From JANQOH01 sp965201115 (GTDB lineage: Bacteria > Pseudomonadota > Alphaproteobacteria > UBA7887), in assembly GCA_965201115.1 (NCBI GenBank), contig OZ241745.1, forward strand, positions 248,001-312,000: 64,000 nt of DNA, in the 5' to 3' direction. This document shows positions 51,829 to 60,969 of the stretch, piece by piece. A model generated the notes under the pieces. That model saw nothing but the letters and a program-made list of their open reading frames with translations. It did not search any database and had not been told where the DNA came from. Made by a program: the position numbers and the translations under genes. Position 1 is the stretch's first letter; each line of letters begins with the position of its first letter.

Positions 51829-54800
51829 TCAGAACCGCACGGTGAGTGCGGCGCTGCCGCTGAAGTCGCGGTTGCCGTTGCGGGCGGCGGCGTAGGCGGC
51901 GTTGGCGCGCAGCGCTATGCGGCCGTCGGCCCATTCATGGGCGGCGCCCAGGCCGAGGCGGGCCCATGTCGCTTCCGCTTCGGCCTTGAAGGGCGGCCTG
52001 TCTTCCGCCGTCGCCTCCATTGCGCCCGACAGTTCGCGCTCCAGGTCCAGCGTTGCGAACATGGCGCCGGCGCCGCCGGGGAGGGCGGCGGACTCGGCGC
52101 GCACGCCCGCGCGCGCCGTAATCCGTCGACCGGCGTCCAGAGACACGCGCTCGCCCATCGCGTCCGTGAACGACGACATCTCCACCATCGACCAATCGGC
52201 GCCCGCGCGCGGCGTCAGCGCCACGCGGCCCAGGTCGAGCCGCCGCCCGATCTCCACGCCGGCGGCGTAGCCGCGGCCCGAAAGATCGCGCGCAAGCGCG
52301 CCCTCGAGCGCCGCATCCGAATCGAGGTCCGCCTCGTACAGCGTCGCCGCGGCATGGCCGCTCACATAGACGTTCTCCGCCGGCAGCCACGCGCCCGATA
52401 TGCGCGCCCCCGTGCCGGTTATCTCGATGCGGCCGCCGCCCGCCTCGGTGTCCGCGTCCGCCTCCACATCCGCGCGGCCGCGCACATGATGAACGGAGAC
52501 AGCGAACACGCCGCGCTCGCCCGCCGCGCCCTCTATCCCCGCCTCGAACCCGAAGCGGCGATAGTCGTGGCGCGCCGCCGCCGTCGAGGAGGCCGGATGG
52601 CGCTCGCCGCCGCCGGCGTCGAGACGCGCGAACGCCCCCCGCGGCGCGCCCGCGGCGGCGAACCGGTCGCCGTGGGCGGGCAGCGCGTTCAGCGCCAGCA
52701 GCGCCGAAGGCAGCGCCTCGTACACGCGATGCCGCGGCGCAGGCCCGACCTCGATACGCTCGTCGCCGGTTATCCGGAGCATCGAATCGGCGCGGCCCTC
52801 GCGCTCGAGGACGATGGTGGCGCCGCCGGCCTCGATGCGTCCGCCGCCGACGCGCAGCACGGCGTCTTCGTCCGATTCGCCCGCGGCGGCCTTCACTGTC
52901 ACCGCGGCCGCGCCGGCGATGGGCTCCTCGATGCGTCCGTTCTCGCCCACCGTCACCGCGCCGCGGGGCGCATCGACGCTCTTCACCGCGCCGTTCACCT
53001 CGACCGTGCTGCCGGTCCCCGCCAGCGTGACCCGGCCGTCGATTTCGCCGCCGGCCCCCACCGTCACGGTCGAAGCGGCGCCGGCGTCGCGCGCCTCCAC
53101 GGCGCCTTCCACCATGCCATCGACCGTCATGCTCAGCGCGCCGGTTTCGGCGACGACCGCAACGCGCCGGCCCTGCGCGTCTTCCGCGCCCACGAGTTCG
53201 CCGCCCGCGGCAACCTCGACCTTGCCGCCGGCGGGAACATGCAACATGCCTTCCGCATCCCCGGCCATGGCGATGAACTCGACGCCCCGGACGTTCCCCC
53301 TGAACTCCGCGCCGGACGCCACCGTCAGCCGATGCGCGCCGCCGCCGCCGCCGATGACGTCGCCCGTCAGCGCGTTCGCGACCGCCACCGTCAGCGCCCC
53401 GGGGCCCAGGTCCTCGATGCTGCCCACGACATTGCCGTTCACCATCACCGTCAGGTCGCCGCGGGCGTTGCGCACCGCCCGCCCGTCGAGGCCCGATATG
53501 CGCCCCCCGGAACTCACCTCGACCGTTCCGCCGCGGTCGAACTGCACGCTCGCGGCCGCGCCATCGACCGTAACCTTGCTGGCCGCGAGGCGGATGAGAC
53601 CCTCGACCGATCCGCCCGATTTCACATGAACGTCGTGTTCGCCGCCGCCGAGGCCGAATATCCCGCCCTCGACGGTTCCGCTCACATCCACGTCCAGGTC
53701 GCCCTCGCCCTCGCCGCGGATGGCGCCCGTCACGGTCGCCCGCGCCGCCACGTCCACCGTCAGATCGCCCGCCGCGCTCCGGATCGCCTCGCGACCGCGG
53801 TCCGACGTATCGATGCCCGTTACCGCGCCGCCGGACGCAACCGTGACCGAGCCGCCGTTGTCGTAGAGTACGCGCCCCACGCGGCCCGCCACTGTCATCG
53901 CGCTCGTCGGCAGATGCACCGTGCCTGTCACCGCGCCGCCGGCCATCGCTGCAACCGTGTGCGAACCCGCGCCTGTCCCGCCGATGTCGCCTTCGACCGT
54001 CCCGCTCACTTCCACGTCCAGGTCGCCGTCGCCCGCGCCGCGGATATCGCCGGTCACGGTCGCCCGCGCCGCAACATCCACCTCCAGATCGCCCGCCGCG
54101 CTGCGTATCGCTTCGCGACCGCCGTCCCCGGTCTCGACGCCGGCAATACTCCCCGTCGCCGCAACCATCACCGATCCGCCATTGTCGTAAAGCACCCGCC
54201 CCACGCGGCCCGCAATCGTCATCGCGCTTGTCGGAAGATGCACGGTCCCCGTCACCGCGCCGCCGGCCATCACCGCAACCGTGTGCGAACCCGCGCCCAT
54301 GCCGCGAATGCCGCCGGTAACCGTCCCCGTCACCGTCGCCGTCAAATCCCCCGCGCCGCGCTCCTCGATGTCGCCCGTCACGCGGCCCGCCACCGATGCA
54401 ACCAGATCGCCGGCCTCCATATCCACGATATCGCCCGTCACCATGCCGCCGGACGCGACCGTAACCTCGTGCTTGCCGGCGCCCTTGCCGTGGATGGCGC
54501 CCGTCACCGCGCCGCCCACATTCACGGTCATGGCGCCCGCGCCGCGCCCCTCGATGCGGCCCATGACCGCCCCGCCGGACGCAACCGACACCGTCAGGTC
54601 CCCCGCGTCGGCGCGAATCGCCTCGCCGCCGACGCCGGCGATGCGGCCCGTCGCCGCAACCGTCAACGCGCCGCCGTTGTCGAACAGGACGCGCCCCGCA
54701 GCGCCGCGGATCGTCGTCCCGCTCTTCGGGTTATGCACCGTCCCCAACACCCGCGCCTTCTCAGCGATCTCGATGGTATGCACGCCGCCGCCGCGACCGA

Positions 54801-57800
54801 AAATCTCCCCGTTAATCGTGCCGGTCTCCGACACCGTCACCGTCAGGTCGCCATCGCCGCGCGCCTCGATATTGCCCGCGACCGTCCCGTGAACGGTGAC
54901 CGCCAAATCGCCCGCGTCGCCGCGGATCGCCTCCTTCGTTCCGTCGATATCGAGGCCCGTAATCTCGCCGCTGGCGTTGACCGTAACCGCGCCCCCGTTG
55001 TCGTAGTGGACGCGCCCGACATCGCCCGAGACCGTCAGCGCCGCGCCTGTCGGCAGGCGCACCGTTCCGGCAATGGCGCCCGACGACGCCACCGTAACCG
55101 TGTGTTCGCCCGCGCCCTCGCCGGTAACGCCGCCCGTCACCGTTCCGGCGACCGTGACGTCCAGGTCGCCCGCGCCGCGCTCGGCGATATCGCCCGTCAC
55201 CGCGCCGGCGACGTCGACCTCGAGATCGCCGCCGCCGCGGCCCTCGACGAGGCCCGTGACCGCGCCATTGGCCGCGACCGTGACGTCGAGATCGCCCGCG
55301 TCGGCGCGAATCGCCTCGGTCGTTCCATCGTTATCGACGCCCGTTACCGCGCCGCCGCCGGCGACCGTAACCGTCCCGCCGTCGTCGTAGAGAATGCGCC
55401 CGGCGCTGCCGCGCACGGTCGTCGGACTCGCGGGGTTGCGTATCGTGCCCGTCACGACGCCGCCGGCCATGACGTTCGCCGTCAACGCGCCGTCGCCGGA
55501 GGGGCGAAGACCGCCCTCGATCCGGCCCGCTACCGTGACGGAAAGATCGCCCGACACGGCGCGAATCGTCTCGGTCGCGCCGTCGATCGCGATGCCCGTA
55601 ATCGCACCGCCCCTGGCGACCGTAACTGTCCCCCCGCCGGCATAGAGAATACGTCCGACGCTGCCGCCCACGGTCATCGGACTCGCGGGGTTGTGTATCG
55701 TGCCCGTCACCGCGCCGCCGGCGTTGACGGTTGCCGTCAGCGTGCCGCCCGACTTGACGTCGCCCTCGACGCGGATCCCGTCGTTCACCGTGACGGTCAG
55801 CGCGCCGGCCGCGCTCTCGATGGCCACGCCCTCGACGCCGGTCAGCGTCCCGCTCCCGGACACCGTCACCGTCCCGCCGCTGGCGTAAAGAATGCGCCCG
55901 ATGCTGCCCGCGACTGCAAGCGCGGTCTGCGGGTCGTGTATCGTCCCCGTCACGACGCCGCCGTCCATGACATTCGCCGTCAACGAGCCGCCGCCATCGA
56001 CGCGGATGTCGCCCGTGACCCGCCCCGAAACGGTGGCCGTCAGAGCGCCGCCGCCGTCGCCGAGGATGGCGACGCCCGATGTTGCGCTCACCTCGCCGTC
56101 CGCGCCCACGGTCACCGCGCCGCCGCCGAACAGATGCACGCCCGCGCCGGTTCCGCCCATCGCGGCCCCGTGTACCGTCACCTGCTGGTTGCGCACGCCG
56201 CTTGTGACGCCCGCGCCGCGGACATAAATGCCCTTCGCCCCGCCGGTAACCCGCGCGCCCGCCGCAACCGTCACCGCGATGGCGCCGTTGCTGGCATGCG
56301 GAACGACGTAAAGCGCCTCCACGCCGTTCCCCTCGGCGTCGATGGCGCCGCCGGTCACGTCCACATGGATGTCGCCGGCGTTGTAGGTCAGCGCGTGTTG
56401 CCGGACCGCGTTCTTCCAGTCGGCGTCGTAGGCAGCGTCGGGAAGGGCGGTCAGCGCCGCCTCCAGATCGGTCCCCGACCCCTTCGTCAACACGGCCGTC
56501 AGCGCCGCGCGCTCAGCGGTCGAAAGCGCGTCGCCGGCGCGGACACGATCGGCGATCGCCGTGTGCGACAGCGCCATGGCGCGAACGCCCGCGCTCGAAA
56601 GGCCCAAAATCTCCTCCGCCGCCGCGTGCGCCAGCGGGCCGTCGCCGGTCGCCGCGGCGGCCGCCGCGGCGCGCTTGCGCCGGAGATCCTCCGCCTCCGC
56701 CTTCCAGGCGGCGTCGTAAGAAGCCGGGAGCGCCGCCAGCGCCGTCGTCAGCGCGCTCGAATCGTTCGCCGTTATCGCCGCAAGCACGGCCTGTTCCGCC
56801 GCCGACAGCGTCTCGTCGGCGCCCGCGATCCGGCCCCGGATGAAAGCCTCCGTCACCGGCGCGCCCACCATGATGCTTCCGCTCGACGTAACGTGGATCA
56901 TCGGCGTCGTCCGCGCCGCGTCGTCCGCCGTCGTGGCGCCCGCGCCCATCGTGTGGCCGCTCGACCGCGGGGCCCACGCGAGAACGCCGGCATCCCGCGC
57001 CTCGACCGCGCCCCCATGCGTGACCGCGATGCGCCCCGTGGCGCTCGCGTTGTTCGTAAGCCGCCCCTCCATGCCGATGGAGAACGGCGACGCGATCTTC
57101 GCCGGCGCCGCCGTCGTCATAGCGACCGAGCCGAGGTTCAGGGAGTGCGTCAGAATGCCCTTGGCGTCCAGCCCCTCCACCGCGATGCTGCCGCCGGTCA
57201 CGGCAATGGGAACCGTCTTGCCGGCCGCGAGGGCGGAGAACACCCCCACAACGCCGTGGGCGTTGTCCTGCTCCGTCACGATGGAGCCGCCCGACATGCG
57301 GAAGGAGTGGTTGCCGGGCCCGTTGCCGCGCTCCATGACAACCCCATGGGCGGAGAACCCGAAGGAGGACCCGCCCCGCGTGCGGATCGCGCCGCCCTCG
57401 ACGATGACGGTTATGTCGCCTGCCCCCGTGCCGTTGGAAAGGGCCAGGACGCCATAGCTGCCAGCTCCCGTCGTCTCGACCGAGCCGTCTGCCATGCGGA
57501 TGGAGAGGTTGCCCGTCCCGTTGTTTTGGCCGTGGATGGCGTAATTGAAGTTGCCCGCCGCCTTGATGACGGCGTTGCCGGAGACGACGATGGATGCGTT
57601 GCCCGACCCGCCGCTGAGTATTTGGGCGACGAGTTTGCCGGCGAGGGAGCCGCCGCTCATGCTGGCGGAGACGTTGCCCGCCCACATTCTCCCGCCGGTG
57701 ACGGAGGCGTTGCCCGTGAGGGAGGCGCCCGTTATGCCGATGGCGCCGTTGCCCGACCCGAGCGCCCGGACTACAACGCTCAGGCCGCCCGACCCTGTGA

Positions 57801-58044
57801 GTGTGGCGCCGGACTTTACGCTGACGGTTACGTTGCCGGAGCCGCTGTGCTCGGCGTCGATGCGCGGGATGTTGACGCTTCCCGGGTCGACGACGATGTG
57901 GGCGCTGCTGCCGGCGGCTTCGGTGCAGGAAATGCTCGCGCTGCCCGTATGCGCGCCGCCGCGGCACTCGGTCTGCGCCGCCGCCTCCCCGGCCCACAAG
58001 GCGAGCGCGAGAACCAGCCCCGGCGCGAGCGCCCGGACGCTCAT
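51829..58044 (-). CDS. Large autotransporter (type Va) with glycine-rich repetitive passenger
   Basis: 2071 residues. Signal peptide MSVRALAPGLVLALALWAGE (cleaved near GEAAAQ). The passenger (about 25-1770) consists of degenerate beta-helix-like repeats rich in G, A, T, V and D. The commonest unit carries GRVLYDNGG, then AIRSAAGDL or AIRADAGDL, then VTGxIxGxGxGDL and GTVHLP, repeated many times between about 53.6 and 55.9 kb. The C-terminal 280 residues form an autotransporter beta barrel (GFEAGIEGAAGERGVFAVSV; LTPRAGADWSMVEMSSFTDA) ending in LTVRF with the terminal Phe. It would be exported to the cell surface, probably as an adhesin. A poly(G) tract lies upstream. Confidence 0.9.
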   Translation of the reverse strand: MSVRALAPGLVLALALWAGEAAAQTECRGGAHTGSASISCTEAAGSSAHIVVDPGSVNIPRIDAEHSGSGNVTVSVKSGATLTGSGGLSVVVRALGSGNGAIGITGASLTGNASVTGGRMWAGNVSASMSGGSLAGKLVAQILSGGSGNASIVVSGNAVIKAAGNFNYAIHGQNNGTGNLSIRMADGSVETTGAGSYGVLALSNGTGAGDITVIVEGGAIRTRGGSSFGFSAHGVVMERGNGPGNHSFRMSGGSIVTEQDNAHGVVGVFSALAAGKTVPIAVTGGSIAVEGLDAKGILTHSLNLGSVAMTTAAPAKIASPFSIGMEGRLTNNASATGRIAVTHGGAVEARDAGVLAWAPRSSGHTMGAGATTADDAARTTPMIHVTSSGSIMVGAPVTEAFIRGRIAGADETLSAAEQAVLAAITANDSSALTTALAALPASYDAAWKAEAEDLRRKRAAAAAAATGDGPLAHAAAEEILGLSSAGVRAMALSHTAIADRVRAGDALSTAERAALTAVLTKGSGTDLEAALTALPDAAYDADWKNAVRQHALTYNAGDIHVDVTGGAIDAEGNGVEALYVVPHASNGAIAVTVAAGARVTGGAKGIYVRGAGVTSGVRNQQVTVHGAAMGGTGAGVHLFGGGAVTVGADGEVSATSGVAILGDGGGALTATVSGRVTGDIRVDGGGSLTANVMDGGVVTGTIHDPQTALAVAGSIGRILYASGGTVTVSGSGTLTGVEGVAIESAAGALTVTVNDGIRVEGDVKSGGTLTATVNAGGAVTGTIHNPASPMTVGGSVGRILYAGGGTVTVARGGAITGIAIDGATETIRAVSGDLSVTVAGRIEGGLRPSGDGALTANVMAGGVVTGTIRNPASPTTVRGSAGRILYDDGGTVTVAGGGAVTGVDNDGTTEAIRADAGDLDVTVAANGAVTGLVEGRGGGDLEVDVAGAVTGDIAERGAGDLDVTVAGTVTGGVTGEGAGEHTVTVASSGAIAGTVRLPTGAALTVSGDVGRVHYDNGGAVTVNASGEITGLDIDGTKEAIRGDAGDLAVTVHGTVAGNIEARGDGDLTVTVSETGTINGEIFGRGGGVHTIEIAEKARVLGTVHNPKSGTTIRGAAGRVLFDNGGALTVAATGRIAGVGGEAIRADAGDLTVSVASGGAVMGRIEGRGAGAMTVNVGGAVTGAIHGKGAGKHEVTVASGGMVTGDIVDMEAGDLVASVAGRVTGDIEERGAGDLTATVTGTVTGGIRGMGAGSHTVAVMAGGAVTGTVHLPTSAMTIAGRVGRVLYDNGGSVMVAATGSIAGVETGDGGREAIRSAAGDLEVDVAARATVTGDIRGAGDGDLDVEVSGTVEGDIGGTGAGSHTVAAMAGGAVTGTVHLPTSAMTVAGRVGRVLYDNGGSVTVASGGAVTGIDTSDRGREAIRSAAGDLTVDVAARATVTGAIRGEGEGDLDVDVSGTVEGGIFGLGGGEHDVHVKSGGSVEGLIRLAASKVTVDGAAASVQFDRGGTVEVSSGGRISGLDGRAVRNARGDLTVMVNGNVVGSIEDLGPGALTVAVANALTGDVIGGGGGAHRLTVASGAEFRGNVRGVEFIAMAGDAEGMLHVPAGGKVEVAAGGELVGAEDAQGRRVAVVAETGALSMTVDGMVEGAVEARDAGAASTVTVGAGGEIDGRVTLAGTGSTVEVNGAVKSVDAPRGAVTVGENGRIEEPIAGAAAVTVKAAAGESDEDAVLRVGGGRIEAGGATIVLEREGRADSMLRITGDERIEVGPAPRHRVYEALPSALLALNALPAHGDRFAAAGAPRGAFARLDAGGGERHPASSTAAARHDYRRFGFEAGIEGAAGERGVFAVSVHHVRGRADVEADADTEAGGGRIEITGTGARISGAWLPAENVYVSGHAAATLYEADLDSDAALEGALARDLSGRGYAAGVEIGRRLDLGRVALTPRAGADWSMVEMSSFTDAMGERVSLDAGRRITARAGVRAESAALPGGAGAMFATLDLERELSGAMEATAEDRPPFKAEAEATWARLGLGAAHEWADGRIALRANAAYAAARNGNRDFSGSAALTVRF

Positions 58045-58068
58045 GGCGCGTTTCCCGAGGCGGGCCGC

Positions 58069-58088
58069 GGGGGGGGGGGGGGGGGGGG
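58069..58088. promoter_or_regulatory. 20-bp poly(G) tract upstream of the autotransporter
   Basis: Twenty consecutive G on the plus strand (C on the coding strand) at 25-44 bases before the autotransporter ATG. On the coding strand an AT-rich CAATTAAACGTA lies immediately upstream of it, which might be the -10 region. Homopolymer tracts of this length change by slipped-strand mispairing, so a length-dependent on/off switch of transcription or translation initiation is plausible. Confidence 0.7.
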
Positions 58089-58323
58089 TACGTTTAATTG
58101 CACGGCAAGCGCGGGCGCGGGCGCAAGCCCGTTGTACGGAAGGGGCATTGTCATGACGAAGCGCTCCTCGGCGGAATCGGATGCCACGCGGGCGCCGCCG
58201 CTATGCCACGCGCCGCGCGCGCGCGCAACCGTCCCGGGGCGCGCCGCGCTTCCCGGGATGGCGGGCGCGTCCGCGACGCGCCGGCGCTCGCGGAAAACGA
58301 GTCGACATCGGCGCCTCTTGCGA

Positions 58324-59034
58324 TCAAGCGCCGAACACGATGTTGACGCGGCGGTTGCGGCGGCCCTTGTTCTCGATCTTCGACACGCGGACGGGGCCGA
58401 TCTCGCCCGTGCGCGCGACATGCGTGCCGCCGCATGCCTGTAGATCGACGCCTTCCACCTCGATCAGCCGCACCGTTCCGGCGCCCCGCGGCGGCGCGAC
58501 CGACATGGTCTTCACCAGCGTCGGGTCGGCGTCGAGCTCGGCCTCGGCGACGACGCGCGGCGTAACGGGCAGGTCGCGCGCGATGAGCGCGTTGAGCGAT
58601 TCGGTCAGCGCGGCCTTGTCGGGCCGCTCGCCGTCGAGATCGAAATCGAGCCGGCTCTTCTCCTCGCCGACCTGCCCGCCGGTAACGGCGCCGGGCACAA
58701 GCGCCGACAGCAAATGCAGGCAGGTGTGCATGCGCATCAGGCGGTGGCGGCGCGGCCAGTCGATTGCGGCCGACACCGCCGTTCCGGGCGCGAAAGCGGC
58801 GAGGTCCGCGCCGGCGGCGGGAATATGCAGGATAGCGCCATCCTCGCCCCGCACCGTGTCGGCGATGGCGATTCGCGCGCCGCCGGCCGCGAGCGTTCCG
58901 CGGTCGCCGGGCTGGCCGCCGCCGCGCGGATAAAAGACAGTCCGGTCGAGCCGCACGCCGCGCGAATCGACCGCAACCGCCGCGGCGTCGCAGCCGCGCA
59001 TATACGGATCGGCGCGGAACAGCGGCTCAGACAC
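58324..59034 (-). CDS. AlaX-type alanyl-tRNA editing protein
   Basis: 236 residues from GTG 59034, overlapping the cysK stop by 8 bp. The zinc-binding editing motifs are present: HTCLHLLSALV (HxxxH) and the later CGGTHVARTGEIG. N-terminal TVFYPRGGGQPGDRGTL is the usual AlaX/AlaRS beta-barrel start. It hydrolyses misacylated Ser- or Gly-tRNA(Ala). cysK-alaX coupling is common in alphaproteobacteria. Confidence 0.9.
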   Translation of the reverse strand: MSEPLFRADPYMRGCDAAAVAVDSRGVRLDRTVFYPRGGGQPGDRGTLAAGGARIAIADTVRGEDGAILHIPAAGADLAAFAPGTAVSAAIDWPRRHRLMRMHTCLHLLSALVPGAVTGGQVGEEKSRLDFDLDGERPDKAALTESLNALIARDLPVTPRVVAEAELDADPTLVKTMSVAPPRGAGTVRLIEVEGVDLQACGGTHVARTGEIGPVRVSKIENKGRRNRRVNIVFGA

Positions 59035-60049
59035 CGGAAACGGGCGCGCGGTCGAGCCATTCCGGAACGGGAAGGTTCTTCGACCGCAGGAATTCCGGGT
59101 TGTAGAGCTTGCTCGTATAGCGGCTGCCATAATCGCACAGCACGGTGACGATGGTGTGGCCCGGCCCCATTGCGCGCGCCATGCGGATCGCGCCGGCGAT
59201 GTTGACGCCGGTCGAGCCGCCCATGACCAACCCCTCCTCGGCGGCGAGCGCGAACACGGCGTCGACCGCTTCGCCGTCGGCAACCTGCTGCGCGTCGTCG
59301 ATGGGCGCGCCCTCGACATTCCCCGTAATGCGGCCCTGGCCGATTCCCTCGGTAATCGATTCGCCTTCCAGCGGCGCCTTGCCCGGCGCAAGCAACGAGA
59401 TCATCCCGGCGCCCTGCGGGTCGGTGGCCCACACCTGCACATCGGGCTTGCGCTCCTTCAGCGCGATGGCGGCGCCCGCCAGCGTGCCCCCGGTGCCGAT
59501 CGCGCAGGTAAAGCCGTCGATGCGGCCCCCCGTCTGCGCCCATATCTCCGGGCCGGTGCCTTCGACATGGGCCTGGCGGTTGGCCGTATTGTCGAACTGA
59601 TTCGCCCATACCGCGCCGTTGGGCTCCGTGCGGTTCAGCTCTTCGGCCAGGCGGCCCGAATACTTCACGTAGTTGTTCGGGTCCTTGTAGGGAACGGCGG
59701 GCACAAGGCGCAGATCGGCGCCGCACAGGCGCAGCATGTCCTTCTTTTCTTGGCTTTGCGTTTCCGGCAGCACAATGACCGTGCGGTAGCCGAGCGCGTT
59801 GCCCACCAGCGCAAGGCCGATGCCGGTATTGCCCGCGGTGCCCTCGACGACCGTTCCGCCGGGCCGCAAGGCGCCGCGCCGCTCGGCGTCGCGCACGATG
59901 TAGAGCGCGGCGCGATCCTTGACCGACTGGCCGGGGTTGAGGAACTCGCACTTGCCGAGGATTTCGCAGCCCGTGCTTTCCGACGCGCGCCGCAGGCGGA
60001 CGAGCGGCGTTCTGCCGATGAGGTCGATAAAGCCGTTCGCAAGCGCCAT
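59027..60049 (-). CDS. cysK: Cysteine synthase (O-acetylserine sulfhydrylase type)
   Basis: 340 residues, PLP fold type II. The PLP lysine is in NPGQSVKDRAALYIV; EGTAGNTGIGLALVGNALGY replaces the usual EPTSGNTG, a form common in alphaproteobacterial enzymes; GTGGTLAGAAIALKE and GGSTGVNIAGAIRMA complete it. It makes cysteine from O-acetylserine and sulfide. The tandem sulfurtransferases 8 kb away touch the same sulfur metabolism. A cystathionine beta-synthase role cannot be excluded. Confidence 0.9.
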   Translation of the reverse strand: MALANGFIDLIGRTPLVRLRRASESTGCEILGKCEFLNPGQSVKDRAALYIVRDAERRGALRPGGTVVEGTAGNTGIGLALVGNALGYRTVIVLPETQSQEKKDMLRLCGADLRLVPAVPYKDPNNYVKYSGRLAEELNRTEPNGAVWANQFDNTANRQAHVEGTGPEIWAQTGGRIDGFTCAIGTGGTLAGAAIALKERKPDVQVWATDPQGAGMISLLAPGKAPLEGESITEGIGQGRITGNVEGAPIDDAQQVADGEAVDAVFALAAEEGLVMGGSTGVNIAGAIRMARAMGPGHTIVTVLCDYGSRYTSKLYNPEFLRSKNLPVPEWLDRAPVSGV

Positions 60050-60102
60050 GCGGCTGCCTCCGCGGTATCGGGGCCGGGGTTCGGGACGAATGCGGGCGCC
60101 GG

Positions 60103-60936
60103 CTATCCGCCGCGCGGCCCGCGGCGCACGAAACCGCGCTGCGGGTCGTAACCGAGGATGGCCCCGACGAGAAACACAACCGTGCAGCCCACGACGACCG
60201 CGGCGCCGAGTGCGTGGAACTGCCCCTCGCTCGCGTAGCGGATCAGCTGCACGCCGTGCGTGAACGGGTTGACGTTCGCCAGCCAATACACCGCATCGGC
60301 CCCGCCTTCGATCAGATACCACAGCGGGAACAGCGCCGGCGAGATGAAAAACATGGGGAAAATCACGAAGTTCATCGTGCCCGCGAAATTCTCCAGCTGC
60401 TTGATGTGAACGGAGAGCAACAGGCCCAGCGCGCCGAGCGCCATGCCCGTAAGGAACAGCGCCGGAAACACATAGAGCCACGCCCACGGATCGTTGAACG
60501 CCACGTGCAAGCCCGTAAACAGGTCGAACGGCAGGCAGATGAGCAGGAACGCATACGCCTGCACCACCGAGATGAACGTGCCCGACAGCAGTTTCGCCGT
60601 GAGCAGATACCAGCGCGGCAACGGCGCGGTGAGCAGCAGCCGCATCATGCCCATCTCGCGGTCGTACACCATCGACAGCGACGACTGCATGCCGCTGAAC
60701 AGCAGCACCATGCCCGCCAGCCCGGGCAGGATGTAATACTCGTAATCGACATTGCGCTGCGCATAAGGCTCGCCCGCATCGACCCCATAGACGCCCCGAA
60801 ACCCGACCGCGAACACGAACAGCCACAGCGCCGGACGCACGAACGCCGAGAACAGCCGCCCCTTCTGTTGCAGGAACTTGACGACTTCGCGGCGGCTGAG
60901 CGCGTCGAGGGCGGCGGCGGCGTGGTAGAGGTTCAT
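60103..60936 (-). CDS. ABC-2-type transporter permease (PQQ-catabolism associated)
   Basis: 277 residues, six predicted spans, start ATG 60936. Typical ABC-2 sequence: FLQQKGRLFSAFVRPALWLF near the N-terminus, VYDREMGMMRLLLTAPLPRW, then MFFISPALFPLWYLIE. It matches the permease member of the alcohol/PQQ-associated ABC set (PedC-like) by its place beside the ATPase, the beta-propeller and the binding protein. Cargo unknown. Confidence 0.85.
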   Translation of the reverse strand: MNLYHAAAALDALSRREVVKFLQQKGRLFSAFVRPALWLFVFAVGFRGVYGVDAGEPYAQRNVDYEYYILPGLAGMVLLFSGMQSSLSMVYDREMGMMRLLLTAPLPRWYLLTAKLLSGTFISVVQAYAFLLICLPFDLFTGLHVAFNDPWAWLYVFPALFLTGMALGALGLLLSVHIKQLENFAGTMNFVIFPMFFISPALFPLWYLIEGGADAVYWLANVNPFTHGVQLIRYASEGQFHALGAAVVVGCTVVFLVGAILGYDPQRGFVRRGPRGG

Positions 60937-60969
60937 GCGGGGCTCCGGGCAGGGGGGCAGCGCGGGCGG

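Noticed and set aside
51529..58443. A 2304-codon open frame on the plus strand opposite the autotransporter
   Set aside because: It is the GC-driven mirror of the repetitive autotransporter gene: Arg/His/Ala-rich, no signal peptide, no domain, and the opposite strand has a signal peptide and barrel.
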